Shown: in pieces, positions 1 through 12,135 of the stretch | Position numbering within the stretch: position 1 is the stretch's first letter | Layout of the letters: every line of letters starts with the position of its first letter | NCBI GenBank assembly: GCA_013400155.1 | Contig: VXBM01000008.1 | Span: 941,250 to 1,005,249, forward strand | Source: Helopsaltes ochotensis | Lineage: Eukaryota > Chordata > Aves > Passeriformes > Locustellidae | Direction: 5' to 3' | DNA: 64,000 nucleotides | Notes under the pieces: generated by a model | Databases searched by the model: none | The model's input: the letters and a program-made list of their open reading frames with translations, nothing else | What the model was told of the DNA's origin: nothing | Translations under genes and position numbers: made by a program

Positions 1-2247
1 CACAGCTCTTTCCATGTGTCTTGATATGGGCTCTTGTCACCTTTCAGTCTGTTAAATTCTAGCATGACTTTGGTTGCCTTGCCTGGGCTTGGTAGGACAG
101 GTAACATCTCCAGTCTCTGATACTTCAGCCTCTGAAGTGAATTAATACCTGCATTTATTTATCTGCAGGGTGTGACTCCATTTAAAGTGATGTGTTTTAC
201 TGTGTTCTTGTGGACTTGAGCCTGTGCTTTTCACAGCCAGGTTGTATCTGATACCTGCAATAAAGTGAAGTCCCTGGGGGTCTCTTTTCTACTGGGACAA
301 TGGTGAATCTCTAAAATTTTTTTAATGAGTGTCTGGTTGTTCAGGTTAATGCAAATAACCATGTATTGTTCATACATTCAGTATTGCCCCAAACAATTCA
401 TACTGATTACCAGCAGACAGAATTGCATTTGATTTTTCCTGCAATGACGCCTCTTCTAGAATATTGCAAGTACAAGATCCTTGTTGAGGTTTGTATTATC
501 TCAGGGCTCAACCTGGCATTTTTGTTGGAAAGCTGAAGATGAGTATGATGTACAGCTCTAAGGCACATATGAAAGCGGAGTGCATTAAGATGGTGTCAGT
601 GTGGGGATGTGGGGCAGAGCCCTGGTTGGTGCCATGAGAAGGGACCTGATGGTTGGAGGAATGGGGCCTAAGAGCTTCTCTCCATGTTGATGTCCCCCTC
701 AAAAGCAGGCAGGTGCAGATGGCTGCTCACCTGGCAGCCTCTCCTGGCAGTGTGGCAGAGGGCAATGGTGTTGGCTGAAGTTAAAAGCTGTGATGTTGAC
801 AGCAGGACAGCAACTCTCCTGTATGCCAGAGAGAACCCAGAGAGCTCATGCAGCCCAGATGCCCTGAGAGAGGGGACAGTGAACCTTCTAGGTAGCTGTC
901 AAGTGCATCTTTTCATATTGCTGGGGGAGGATTGCATTAGCAAGAGGAAGTGATGGGGGAAAATGAGGTCTTGCTGCCCTTATGTAATTACTTTTGCTGT
1001 GGCATAGTTCTCTAGTCACAAAGTGTGCCTGAGACTTGCTGGGTTAGTCTTTTTTTATGGTTTCTTCCCCCACTGCAGCATGGCTCATTCTCCTGTGAGA
1101 TGTCACAAAGGACAGCAGCATTTCCTACACATCCCCTGTAGATCAATTGCAATATCTGTTTTCCCCTACCTTTTGCTTATAAGATGTGGGGAATAGGTTT
1201 TCTATTCTCCCCCTCCTCCCCAGCTTATGTTCTTCTAGTCTGTATCCTCCAGGGTATACAGGTGCTACCTTGGAAAAATAACTTCAAGTATGGTTAACTT
1301 CACAGTTTCCACTGAGTCTTAAGGGAGGTACAGGACTGTGTTTATAAGTTATTTAAAACCACTGGACAAGGGCTGGAAATTTTATATAGCTGTCATGCAA
1401 AACTGTATGTCTTTGTAGTGACTCTTCCCTGTATTTCATCCCATTTGGTTTTGTGCAAAGGTGCAGATCCACTGAGCAGCTGTATTCTCCTACCTGTACT
1501 GCCAAGGTACAGCTGAATAAAAGGGGTGAAAAAGGATTTTTCACTGTTTGATTTTTTTTTCCTATCCATCTGTTTTGTCTAAATTTCTTCATATTGTGGC
1601 TCAATGTTTAAGAAATGGTATTTTTTTCCATCTTGGCATTTTGCAAATGATTTCCTCTCTGGAAAACCTGAGGAGAAATATAAGAAAGGGTACTTTAATT
1701 TTTTTTTTTTTTTTGCCTGGACATATTTTCCACAATAAACACCTATGATGAATGCTCAGTTAGATATTTCAGATACAAAAATGTTTTCTGTAGCCATTTT
1801 CAACATGGAAGAATTTTAAAGCAAAAAATTATTCTTATTTGTTAACGTTTTATTTGCTTTTCTTTTTTTGGTGCATACTTTGTTTTTTTTCTCTGATGAC
1901 TTCAGAGAGGCACACAAACTTACAAAACTGACTTTTAGTTTGAGTCATCTCATGAGCTGCTGCTGGCAGCTCTGGGCTGTTGCAAGGTGCTAAAGCAATG
2001 GGCATGGTCTAAAAGGACCAGTAGACTGAAAGGCTTCCGAAGAAACAATGTTCAAAAGGCTTTTAGCAGATTAACATATTTGCTGCAGCACCAACATCGC
2101 TATGATAGACTGTAATGTTTCCAAGGGAGCCATTACAATCAATATTGCTAGCGATCCATAACGGAGAACTCTTTTAGTGGAATTTGAGCGGCTATTTCCT
2201 TCTCTGAAAACATGGAGTATAATAAGAAAAAGACCTTCAATTGTAGA

Positions 2248-2288
2248 GTTAGAGCAATGTTTATACTCTGTTAGAGCAATGTTTATAC
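2248..2288 (+). repeat. Two-copy tandem repeat (period 22)
   Basis: A 19-base unit beginning GTTAGAGCAATG occurs perfectly at 2248-2266 and 2270-2288, separated by TCT. It is probably a recent replication-slippage duplication. Confidence 0.9.
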
Positions 2289-3059
2289 AATTTCCCCAGC
2301 ATAAATGCTTATTTAAGTATAATTAGGTGTGGTAACATCCGTAGTGTTTATCCTAAAAATGACATGTACCAGCCTTGACTCTGTCTGGAAGTTCATCAGT
2401 CTCTAGATACAGCTGTGTAATGATCCAGAAGGGTTCCAAAGGATCTTTTCTAGTTTTGAGGTCAATAATCTGTGTTTTAATAGCTCCCTAAGCATGCATT
2501 TGCATATTGTACCCCAGCTGTTCCAAAGGCACTCTTAAGATTTTGTGTAACATTAAGTAATATGCCTTGAACTTGAAATGGTCCCTACATTTGCTCAGCT
2601 CTTGTTCAAGGAAGAGGGTAGACTTGAGGAAAACCTTGTGTACCCTGTTCAGTGTTGCTCTTATTAAGAATCCCTGCACACACCATTAGCATAAGGAAAG
2701 CATATGGGAGTAAGAGATCTGAGAGGTTGCATTTTTTAAAAAAAATTGCATCTGGGTTATTGCATTCACTCTGGGTTTCTGCATTTCAGAAAAAATATCA
2801 ATGAATTGCAGGGACTGAAGAGAAAAACAGCAAACCTGATTATACAGTAACAAAAGGACTGGCTTAGTAAGAAAGCTTTTGAAAAAACTTGAGCATGTAC
2901 CGCTTGTCCAAGAAATGACAAAAGTGTTATATGATAAGTGTCTAGTATTAGAAGATTCTTAGAGGTTTATAATGAAGGAATTATTTATTATTCAAAGAGC
3001 TAGAGGTAAGAGTAATGTAATGATACTACAAATGGAGAGGATTTAAGATAAAAGTAGAC

Positions 3060-3180
3060 TTTCACAGCGAACTAGTTTAGATTGTGGAATAGCTGCTGAA
3101 AAGAAGTGGTGGAAATCTCCATACTTTTGATTGTTTTAGAAGATAGCATGAAATAAAATATCTGGGAATTATTAGCCACA
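3060..3180 (+). mobile_element. Possible old CR1-like LINE remnant
   Basis: GAAAAGAAGTGGTGGAAATC followed by TCCATACTTTTGATTGTTTT recalls the 'GTGGTGGA-TCTCCAT' and downstream region of ancient CR1/L3-type 3' ends. The match is short and degenerate; a repeat-library alignment would decide. Confidence 0.35.
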
Positions 3181-4424
3181 TTGTAGTCACTGTACGTAGT
3201 CATTCAGGTAATAGGCTAAGGAATGGGTGGATCACCCTTTAAGTCTTTCTGTACTCTGGAGATCAGGGGTGTTGGTGCAATTGATCTAGTATAGGGAGAG
3301 TTTTTCAAAGACACAAGGTAGCATCAAACACCTGATACACGATTATCAAACAAGTGCCTTTGTATTCTCCTGAAACTTGTTCTTATATTTGATGATGCCT
3401 GGCTAAAATAAGCCTGCAAAAGCAAATTAGAGCCTGGAAACATTTTATAATTTTAATTCATCCAAGCTTATAAATTGGGCATGAGTTTAAACTTGTAGCT
3501 GATTCATCAGGGCCAGTGGGCACATTCACAGAAGCATGGGCTCCATTTTAATACCTGAATTAAATAAGAACTTCTGGAGAATCTGAAATCTGGTCTTTCC
3601 CAGCTTTCTTGAAATCTCTGGTAATGGTTAGTTCAAGTCATCCATGTATTTTCTACCTGTCTGCCATGCCTACAGCTGAGTTGTGTATTTGGTGTTCCTT
3701 GATATCTCTCCTCTTTGATGTTCCCAATTCAAAACCTTCTAATCTTTCTGGTTTTTGGCATCAAAATAGATATCCTGTGAGTAGAGATTTTTCCAAGCAT
3801 GCCAGTATGGTTGGTGGCATTGGTGTCCTACCTCTACCCTCAGATGTGGTCTCTGCCACTTCCTGTTTCTGCTAGTGCTTGAATTCTATTTACAGTTCAG
3901 TCTCCTGCCTTCTCCCCCCATCTGCTGCTGTTTGCTCAGTCTGCTGCTGGAGACCTGTGCCTGACAACAGAGGTGTTGGCTGTGTCCGTATTCACATACA
4001 GTTTTTTCCAGGGGGTGGTGGCCACCCTCCCCCTGCCCTGCTCTATTTTTGCTGTTAGGATACAGGTTTAAGTTTTCTGGTGGTCTCTATCTGTGTCAGT
4101 GACTGTGGGCCATTCTCTTGTGTCAGAAGTTAATCTTTCATGCAGACTGCACGGTTGTGGTCATCTGCAAAATGATCTCATATTAATGCTTTCCTAAGCC
4201 CAACATTGCGTTGTGTGCGAAGAAATCGGCACTAAAATTCCTAACACATAGAGTTTTGGTTAGCTGGAGGCAGTTAACCCCGATGTAAGCAAAAAACAGT
4301 TATACCCTAGAAAGCCAGAGATGAAGGAAAACTAGGATGAGGGAGCCAAATCACTACCAAGAGGGAGACACAGGTTCTTCATGGAGAAAAAAGGTAAACC
4401 TTCCAGGTCATCCATAAATGATTA

Positions 4425-4482
4425 CAGTTGGGCTATATGATCTCAAGAGGTCCTTTCCAGCCTAAATGAATTTCTGAAACAC
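4425..4482 (+). mobile_element. CR1 3' tail remnant
   Basis: GGGCTATATGATCTCAAGAG and GTCCTTTCCAGCCTAAATGA match the conserved last ~60 bases of avian CR1 elements (family knowledge). Only the tail is recognisable. Confidence 0.7.
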
Positions 4483-7400
4483 AGGCTGTAGGAATTAGCT
4501 CCTCAGGAGCAGCATACACATCACAACGAAATAAGGTTTTGAGAGAAAATGGCTGAGCAGAGAGCATGAGTAAGTCTTACTGAGACTTGCACAGTGAGAT
4601 CTAAGTGAGGGGGAGATGTGGTGTATTGCTGAGAGGGTAATGGATTGCCTACACCAAGCATGATCCTAATTCAGAGGTGCCCTGGTGGGTGCTGATCTTA
4701 TATGGTCTGTCATTGTATGATAGTTCACTACTGGAATATGATATATTTGAGGATATGAGTTGTGTCTTATCTTCAGAGAGAAGGGTAGAGCATGTAATGC
4801 AGCTTGAGCTACATCTAGCATAATCTGCTTGCATGATTTATTATTGCCATTAAGTTTGTACTTTATTGTTTTTAATTGATTAGGCTTTGTTTACCTTTAG
4901 TAGCCTGCCTTTTCACTTGGAAAAGGCTGGCAACGCTATCTCCTCCTCCTCTTCCTGTCCTCCCCTTTTCCATGAATTGAATAAGTGTTAAAATCCTGGC
5001 TATGCTATACGATGAGAGACTGAAAACAAAATCAGTCTTTTAGCAGTTCTCATGTGTGTCGTGCCTTTATTACATTACTAGCAGGGCTGGAAAGACAGAG
5101 CATTGTTTTTTTTTTTTGACTCTTCAATGTCCCAGTGTTAACAGCATTTCTTGGTGTGATATTTTTGTTTGTTGTTAGGTCAGTTTGACACAAAGTGCTC
5201 ATGTGACAGTATGCAACCAAGCATAACTAGGTGCATATGCCACAGATGGCAGCTGCAAGGAAAACTAGGCAGGCTTGATTTTCTCCACAGGTTTCAAGGT
5301 GTTCTCAAAGCAGCTTCTAGAAATCTGTTTTGTGCCTAAAGGGAGTTCATGCTTATATACCCATATATATTTATAGAGCCATAGTAGCTGTAACCTTTTA
5401 AATACAGCTGGAACCTCCACTGAAATGAAGAAACAAAAGAAATCCCACTCTGTGCTACATTGGTGTCCTTGTTCAAACATAGTAGGTTTTATAGCAGTAT
5501 TGGCTGTGAAAAACCTAAACAACATAATTCTAAGTAGCAGCACCTGTGAGGGAGCACATACAAAGCATCTTCAAAACTTAAAAATGATTTAAGAATAGTG
5601 TTGGAGGCTAGGAAAAAAATGGTAATCCAAAAAGCTATTGCATCACATAACTGATAACCTGGAACCTATACATCACCAGAAAGCATTACAATAATAAATA
5701 CATGGTGCAGAGCATACCATGCAGCACACATTTTAATTTCCTAGGAGTGGAATTTCAGTAACAAGAACAGAAGTCTTTTATCTTCATTATTTTGCTGTCA
5801 CGTAATAGGTCCCCACTGAGTAGCACCCTCTCTCCTGGTGATAGTATCCAACATGATGAAAGTTTCTCTGAAAGGGATAGTGTTTCTGGTGTACAAGGAA
5901 CAGAAGTTTTCTGTATCCTGTATACCTTTAAAAATTCCTGATAGTCCTTTTTTATATGTGGTGCTTCCTCTGTGTATTGATCTATACATTTCTAAAATTC
6001 CTTTCAGAAATATTCAGGAGAGCACATTCTCATTTTCTGTGGCAGTTGGGTAGGAGTTGTTCTATTAACAATCTAGTGTGGCAGGATCTTCATTGCTTGT
6101 TAGCAAATGAGCTCCTTCAGCCTCCTGGGCTGAGAATACAGACTTCTAATCTGGAGTCATACATGTTCAAAGTTCAGGTTTGCCTGCGATTAGGTTTCTT
6201 ATCCTGTCATTTGCAAAAGGTTTGAAAAATTGTCAGAAATATACTATTGCAGATACAGTCACTAAAGCCTTTTCTATAACTATTTATCTTTTATTTACTT
6301 TTTGCCTACTGAGTCCACAAGTCATGAAATCCTTGTTCATGCACCTGACATTTTTGGAAGAGCGCGCCTGACTTTTTGCAGTGCAGCTGGGCTGCTTTAC
6401 GTTATAGGAAATGATTCCCACTTGAAATCCTGGTGCAAATTCCCACTTTGCTGAAGGGACAGCAGCCCAAGGAAAGATGAAAAGATGTCTAAGTGTCTTA
6501 GCATTGTGCTCTGGCAGGCTAAGACTGAGATTGCGAGAGCCATGGTGCTGAATCCATCACGGAACGATTCAGTCACGTCTGTCTTACCTTGGTTTCTAGA
6601 AGCAGCTGGTTGGTGTATAAGCTCAGAGGCTTAATGTAGCCACTGGTGTAATCACCCCCAAGCTTTCATGTCATCTCTTGCAGAATGCTTCTAGGCAGAT
6701 TTCAGTGGTGTTATTGTCAGTTCACAGGGAATATGTATTATATTACAGCTGTTGTTTTCCACAGACAGTCATGGATTTGCAAAGTCTATTTTAGTTGTCC
6801 TGATTCAAGCCTAGTTGTACAGGCTCTCAGTACCTTTCCCTCCTCTTGTCCCACAGTGGATTTGTGTTCTCAGCTGTGCCAAAATGACTTTAAACATCAA
6901 AGTATGTTTCATATATGTGAGCCAAAATTTTGTGATATGATTACTGTTTTTTAAGGATATGAGTATGAAAAGCCAATATAATTGGGGAAAAATGTGTTCA
7001 GAAACAGGTCTTCTAGTCTTTTGTGTCAGTCCATTGTGACTTGTGGAACTTTGCATATGGTTTGAGCTGGAGGAAAGCCCTTGCTGGATGGCACATCAAA
7101 GCTGTAGCTGACATTCAGAACAGAGGAAGCTACAAAGCAAAGGCACTTGGAACCTCCCCAAATGCTGCAAGAACAAACTGTGACATTTCCCCCCTTGTTT
7201 TTATTTGATTTAATGATTTGGCTTGAAGTCAGTTTTTGTTTTGATTATTTAGTTTCAGCTGAAGAGCATTTTGTCCTCTTCCTTTTCTCCTTCTCATCCA
7301 CTGCATTTCTATCTGCATGCATCCTTGCTGAAGCATTTCTTTAGTGGAAATAAGAAGGCAGACACACCTCATCATGAGGCTGTCAAAACTGCAAGGGCAG

Positions 7401-8825
7401 TTTGTGGGCTGTGTCCCTAAACCATCTGTGGGTTATCCCAAGATCCTGATCATGCCACTTGGGAAATTATTTCGAGTCCTTGTTCCTGGCATTTGTGAGT
7501 GTTTGTTCTGGGGAGACCAGACTGGTGGGATCCAGTTTATGCAGCATGCTTGGTTGCACAGAGGTCTGGATATATCTGGTTCTATCCTATGTACGTTTCG
7601 ATGGTAGTCCTAGAGTTCACCCAGGCTTGAGAACTGGGCAGTGCTTCTAGTTTAAGCACACCCTTTGGGAATGGCCCCAGTGGGACTCTTTACAGGGTTA
7701 GTGTTTGCCCTGATCTTGTAGTCTTTTAAACTTCAGGTAGACCTGCAACACCTTCCCCTGACTCTTGCAGAGCTCCTTCCTACAGCCTTGGAGAATCCAA
7801 GTGTGGTTCACATGGGTTTGGAAAACTATAGCTGCTTTTTTTGCTGTTCTCTCTGAAACAACTGGGCATCTTCGAGAAGGGAATAGAAAAATTTATAGGT
7901 AAAGAAGTTCAAAATGTTTTACGAGCTGATCTTATATATCAGTTTAAATAGCAAAACAACCAGCCTTCCTACTGAAGAATTTATGCATATCACATCTAGC
8001 AAGGCTTTGGTCTAATAAAGGTTGTTTTACTTCCTTATATCTTCATTTTTCATTACAGGAATGCAACTCCTGAATTTGAATGCACTGTGCTCAGCTTAAA
8101 ATCCTGCTGCACTCTCTCAGCCTTGTAAAGATTCTGCTTTTGGATTGGCTTTGCATTCTGCCCCGTTGGCTGGGTGCAGCTTAGTTTATATTTGTTATGT
8201 AAATAAAAGAACCATGTAAAGTAAACACTGCTCTTTGTAGGCTGTGTGAAATCCCTAGTTTTGAAAATATTAACCAAAAACTTGAATATGGGAAAGTGAC
8301 AGGATGTGAACGTATGCTTGTGACACTCATTCCTCCTAGTGTAGGAAATTGAAACAAAATTGAGCCAATTATATTTTTCAGCCTCATTTTAGCCTTCTTA
8401 CAAACCACTACAATTTAATTTGGATAGTTCAGCAGAGCTACAGTCAGATGCGGAATTGATTTATAGATGCTGCTATTAAAAGCAGATTATGTGCACATGA
8501 AACCAACTGTGGAGCTCAATTAGTTAGAATGCCTCCTTCAAAGACTATTCTGCAGGAATTTGTTTTATAATTCAGTTCACACTGTATGCTTACTTTTAGA
8601 TGCTCTTCAAAAATTTTAGAGTACACCCTTTCCTAGGGAAAGTTACGCATTCCATTTAATAACTGTTTTTTTTTTTATGGACTGGAAATGAATGGTAGTG
8701 AATGGCTTGTCCTAAGCCTTTCCACTGTGCACTGTGTGATTTAGTATGCTGCTGGTGCTGTGTATGGAAATTTCCCCCTTTACCTCCCATAACACCATAA
8801 CATGTTCATGGCTGCTTCTAACACC

Positions 8826-8968
8826 TTTTTTTTTGTTTTTGGTTTTTTTTGTTGTTGTTTTTTTTGTTTTGTTTTTGTTTTGGTTTTTTGTTTCTGTTTT
8901 TTTTGTTTGTTTGTTTGTTTTGGGGTTTTTGGGGTTTTTTTTTGTTTTGTTTTGTTTTTTGTTTTTGT
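8826..8968. repeat. T-rich, G-interrupted low-complexity block
   Basis: About 140 bases made almost only of T with single G or short G runs (TTTTG/TTTG units; GGGG runs near 8921-8934). It creates spurious long open frames on both strands (Phe/Val-rich on +, Lys/Asn/Thr-rich on -), which should not be annotated as genes. Confidence 0.92.
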
Positions 8969-11900
8969 GAGGATGCACAGACAGACTAGTCAAGTCTGGA
9001 TCAGTTGCCTGTAATAGTTCCTCATATGTTTTTATGAATGTAGTTGTCACTACAGGGATGATGAGAGCAGTTAAAGGCTGGTGACCACAAAGGGTAATAT
9101 TGCTTCTTTCTCCAGTACCCATTTGGACTTGTGGAAGTCCTTTGGACTTGTGGAGTGAATCCTGGTGAAAGTTACTAGCTGTCTTTGTTGAAGTGCAGCA
9201 ATTGTTATCTCATGAACGTGACTGAAATGACAACATCTGCTCTTGACACCTCCAGGAAACACTGGTGTGATGCTGGTGTTTGCTGCAGATTGTCTCTGAG
9301 AGGGGAAAATGTGTCCTAATAGGGAGGGCTTTTTGGGAGCACAGCAGCTGCTAAGCTTGTCTTCTGGAGGCCTGAGTTCCTGCAGGTCATATGGCCAGTT
9401 GTTTCTTCACTGGGCTTTCAGGCTGCTTTGCAATGTTAGATCTTAAAGGATCTAGCCTGAACAAGGAGCGAGATGTGCTTTAAGTTTAGGTTTTTGTTAC
9501 TTTAATTGTCACTTTTATGTTTCTATAGGTTAAAGATGAAGTGATGACATTATGGATTTGTGAATTGTTGTGGTGTGGTCAAACCAAACACATGCAATAT
9601 TCTAGAAAAATAAACCCAAAATATATGTATTATGGTTAGAGACAAATTTCCAATTCAGACTAATAATGCTATCATTATTTTTGTACTCCACGTTGAAAAG
9701 ATTTATGCCTTTGGTTTTGGTATTAGAAATGTTCACGGTATGAGGTTTTTATGTAACTATTGAGAAACTGCAAATTATTGTCTGAGATATACCAGTTTGA
9801 TTTCTTCCAAGCTATTATGGAAGAAGCCCAGTTCCAGTAAAGTATTTTTGTTGGGTCTTAAACTGATTACTAGGAGCCAAATATCAAGAAGAAGCCTGAA
9901 GCAATATTTATTGAGCACAGCTGGTGATCTATCAAGCACCTACTGTTAGTACTCAAAGGCAATTGGAAGGAGGGATTTGCACTTTTTGTGTTAGTGTGAA
10001 AAGAATGGATCTGACAGATCAAGGACCTTTCAGTCTTCTTGCTTTTAAGAAATGCACCTGGTGCCTGCCCTGAGCAAAGAGGGCTAGTTCTTCTTGTGCT
10101 TCATAAGAGTAGCAATAATTCAAAAGACTGTAGGTGGGTTTTTTTTTGAGCAGCAAGTATGATCTGACCTATTTGCAATACCAAAACTGTGAATGGCCAT
10201 TGTGTTTTGGCAATGTAACACTCCAGCATTTAGAGTGATGGTAATCTTAGTAGGCTGCCAGCAAAATGCAATCAGGTCTTGATGCTATTGTCTGTGCACC
10301 AGAAGGTTATCTGAGGCCACAATGAATGATTATAGGGTAAGGTTTTATAGAATGTAGGATGGAAAAATCTCATCCAATGTAGTGATCAGGAAATGATTCA
10401 GGGTGACATGGTGACATCTCATAAATTATTCTTGTTTTGTGGATGCTGTGGCAGCTCTGTGTTTCCCCTACCTCTCCCACAGTGATGAGGACTGGGGTGG
10501 CTCTGGAGAGTTCCATGTGATGGTGATGGTTTGTTTCCTTGCTAAATCACAGACCATCTGTAGTGCAGTGTTTGCACCCCAATAGCTCCAATTAGAATAA
10601 AAGGGCCTGTAGAAGGGGGAGGGATAGTTATAAATGTATGGGCTGGCCTTCTTTAAGGGTCGGGGTGTTAAGCATATACTTTCTTCCATCAGTTGCTTAT
10701 GAAAATATTATGGAAATTTGGTAGTAATTAACTTCCCCCGCTTTTTTTTTCTTTCGGGTTCCCCTTTGTGAAAAATAAATTAAATTCAGCAGATATTGTT
10801 CAGGAGCTTGGTTAGGACTTCACAGTTGCAAAGGTTGTTGCATTTCCTAAACAGTTATTAAAATATTCCTGATCTATAAGCCAAAATAAACTGTTTTTCT
10901 TAATGGAGAGCAGCATCTTCATAGGTCCAACTTAAAGAATAAAACTGCTTTAAGAGCAGTGGTGTAAGCTGAGAGTTGTATACTCGAGAGCTCAGCTCCA
11001 GTGATGCTGAAAGAAAATCACCAGTTCTATTGCTGTTGGCTTTCTACTGCTGTTCCTGAGTTAGTGTCCCCAAGTAGGGCAGAATGGTCAAATTGGTGTG
11101 ACAAGAAGCTTGTGAATTGATTTAGTTCTTACACAGTTGATTACACATGCTAATGAATTGATTTTGTGCATTAAAAATGTATATTAATTTTTTTCTGGTA
11201 TAATGTATTCTGGATGTTGGGAATTATTTTTCTAGCACTTGACATCTTATTTTGTAAATTATCTCTTTAGAGGTTTTAAGCTTGGGCCTTTTTTATTTTC
11301 TATGCATGTTATGTGCAAATTCAGCAGAAATATTGCATCAGTCTAGGCTTTGTGTAGATTTTTAAAAGAAAAATCTTTATAGTATGTGTGCCTACTACTC
11401 TAACAAATGTTCATGGCATCCTGTGCAAGAAGCAACAGGAAAATACTACCCAACTGGAGTATAGAGGAATTAATTAGTGATAAAATATTTTGAAATTTGG
11501 TGAATTTTTAAACTTTTACTTAAAGCTGAGTAAATTGTTTGTTGTTTTGGGTTTAAAGAAATTTATTTATGTATTTATGCTATTGGGCATAACACCTTTC
11601 AGAAGTCATTAAAAAGTTGCTCAGGTCATGTATCGGCTTTAGGCTCGTGTCTAGTGTTGTCACTGTGCTTCACTGCTAGTGATCCCAAACTTTGGATGAG
11701 ATATTAAAGGTGCCATCTGCCCATCCCTGGAGAAAGTAAAAGTTATGACCCTGGATCAAAGCAAAAGACTACCCCTCCCCAGAACAGAATAGGTGTAGAA
11801 AATGTGTTTTATTTCACTGAAATGGCACCCATTGCATGCAAAACTAATATTTTAAATACTTTGCTCCCTGCTTTTGCCCGTCTGTTGAATTGTGCTTTTC

Positions 11901-11984
11901 AGAAATAGCCTGGCATTTTAAATGAGGGTGCAAGTTAACATAAGATTTGATACTGAGTGTTTTTTCCTCTTATGTTTATTTTAG

Positions 11985-12135
11985 ACACTTCAAGAAATGT
12001 GAAGGCATCTCCAGAAACAGCTGAAATCTTTTTTCAGAAGTTAAGAAATAAATGTGAATTCACAATCCTGGTGACCTTAAAACAAGCCCATTTGAATTCA
12101 GGGGTCATTCTCTCTATTCACCATTTAGATCACAG
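11985..12135 (+). CDS. NELL2: NELL2 exon A: N-terminal part of TSPN/laminin-G-like domain
   Basis: This 151-bp exon is flanked by TTTTAG and GTAAGC. It enters in phase 1, so the previous exon must supply the first base of an Asp codon. It encodes a segment with FFQKLRNKCEFTILVTLKQ and SGVILSIHHLDH, a core beta-strand region of the NELL TSPN domain. The last Arg codon is split AG/G with exon B. From memory of the family, the residue between Lys and Glu in NKCEF is His in mammalian NELL2 and Pro in NELL1, so Cys here is unusual. TSPN domains of this family bind heparan sulfate and help self-association (family knowledge). Confidence 0.96.

Larger units (their letters stand above)
1..11984 (+). 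other. NELL2: NELL2 intron upstream of exon A (5' end outside window)
   Basis: No exon was recognised in this 12 kb. I looked for the preceding NELL2 segment (the start of the TSPN domain) and did not see it, so the intron is at least this long. It contains CR1 remnants near 3060-3180 and 4425-4482, a 19-nt tandem duplication at 2248-2288, a T-rich low-complexity block at 8826-8968 and a possible conserved block at 2070-2200. Short open frames here look like chance. The stretch ends in a T-rich tract and TTTTAG acceptor just before exon A. Confidence 0.75.

Noticed and set aside
8712..9122. 136-codon minus-strand frame rich in Lys/Asn/Thr, and overlapping Phe/Val-rich plus-strand frames
   Set aside because: They are produced by the T/G low-complexity block at 8826-8968; no protein family signal.
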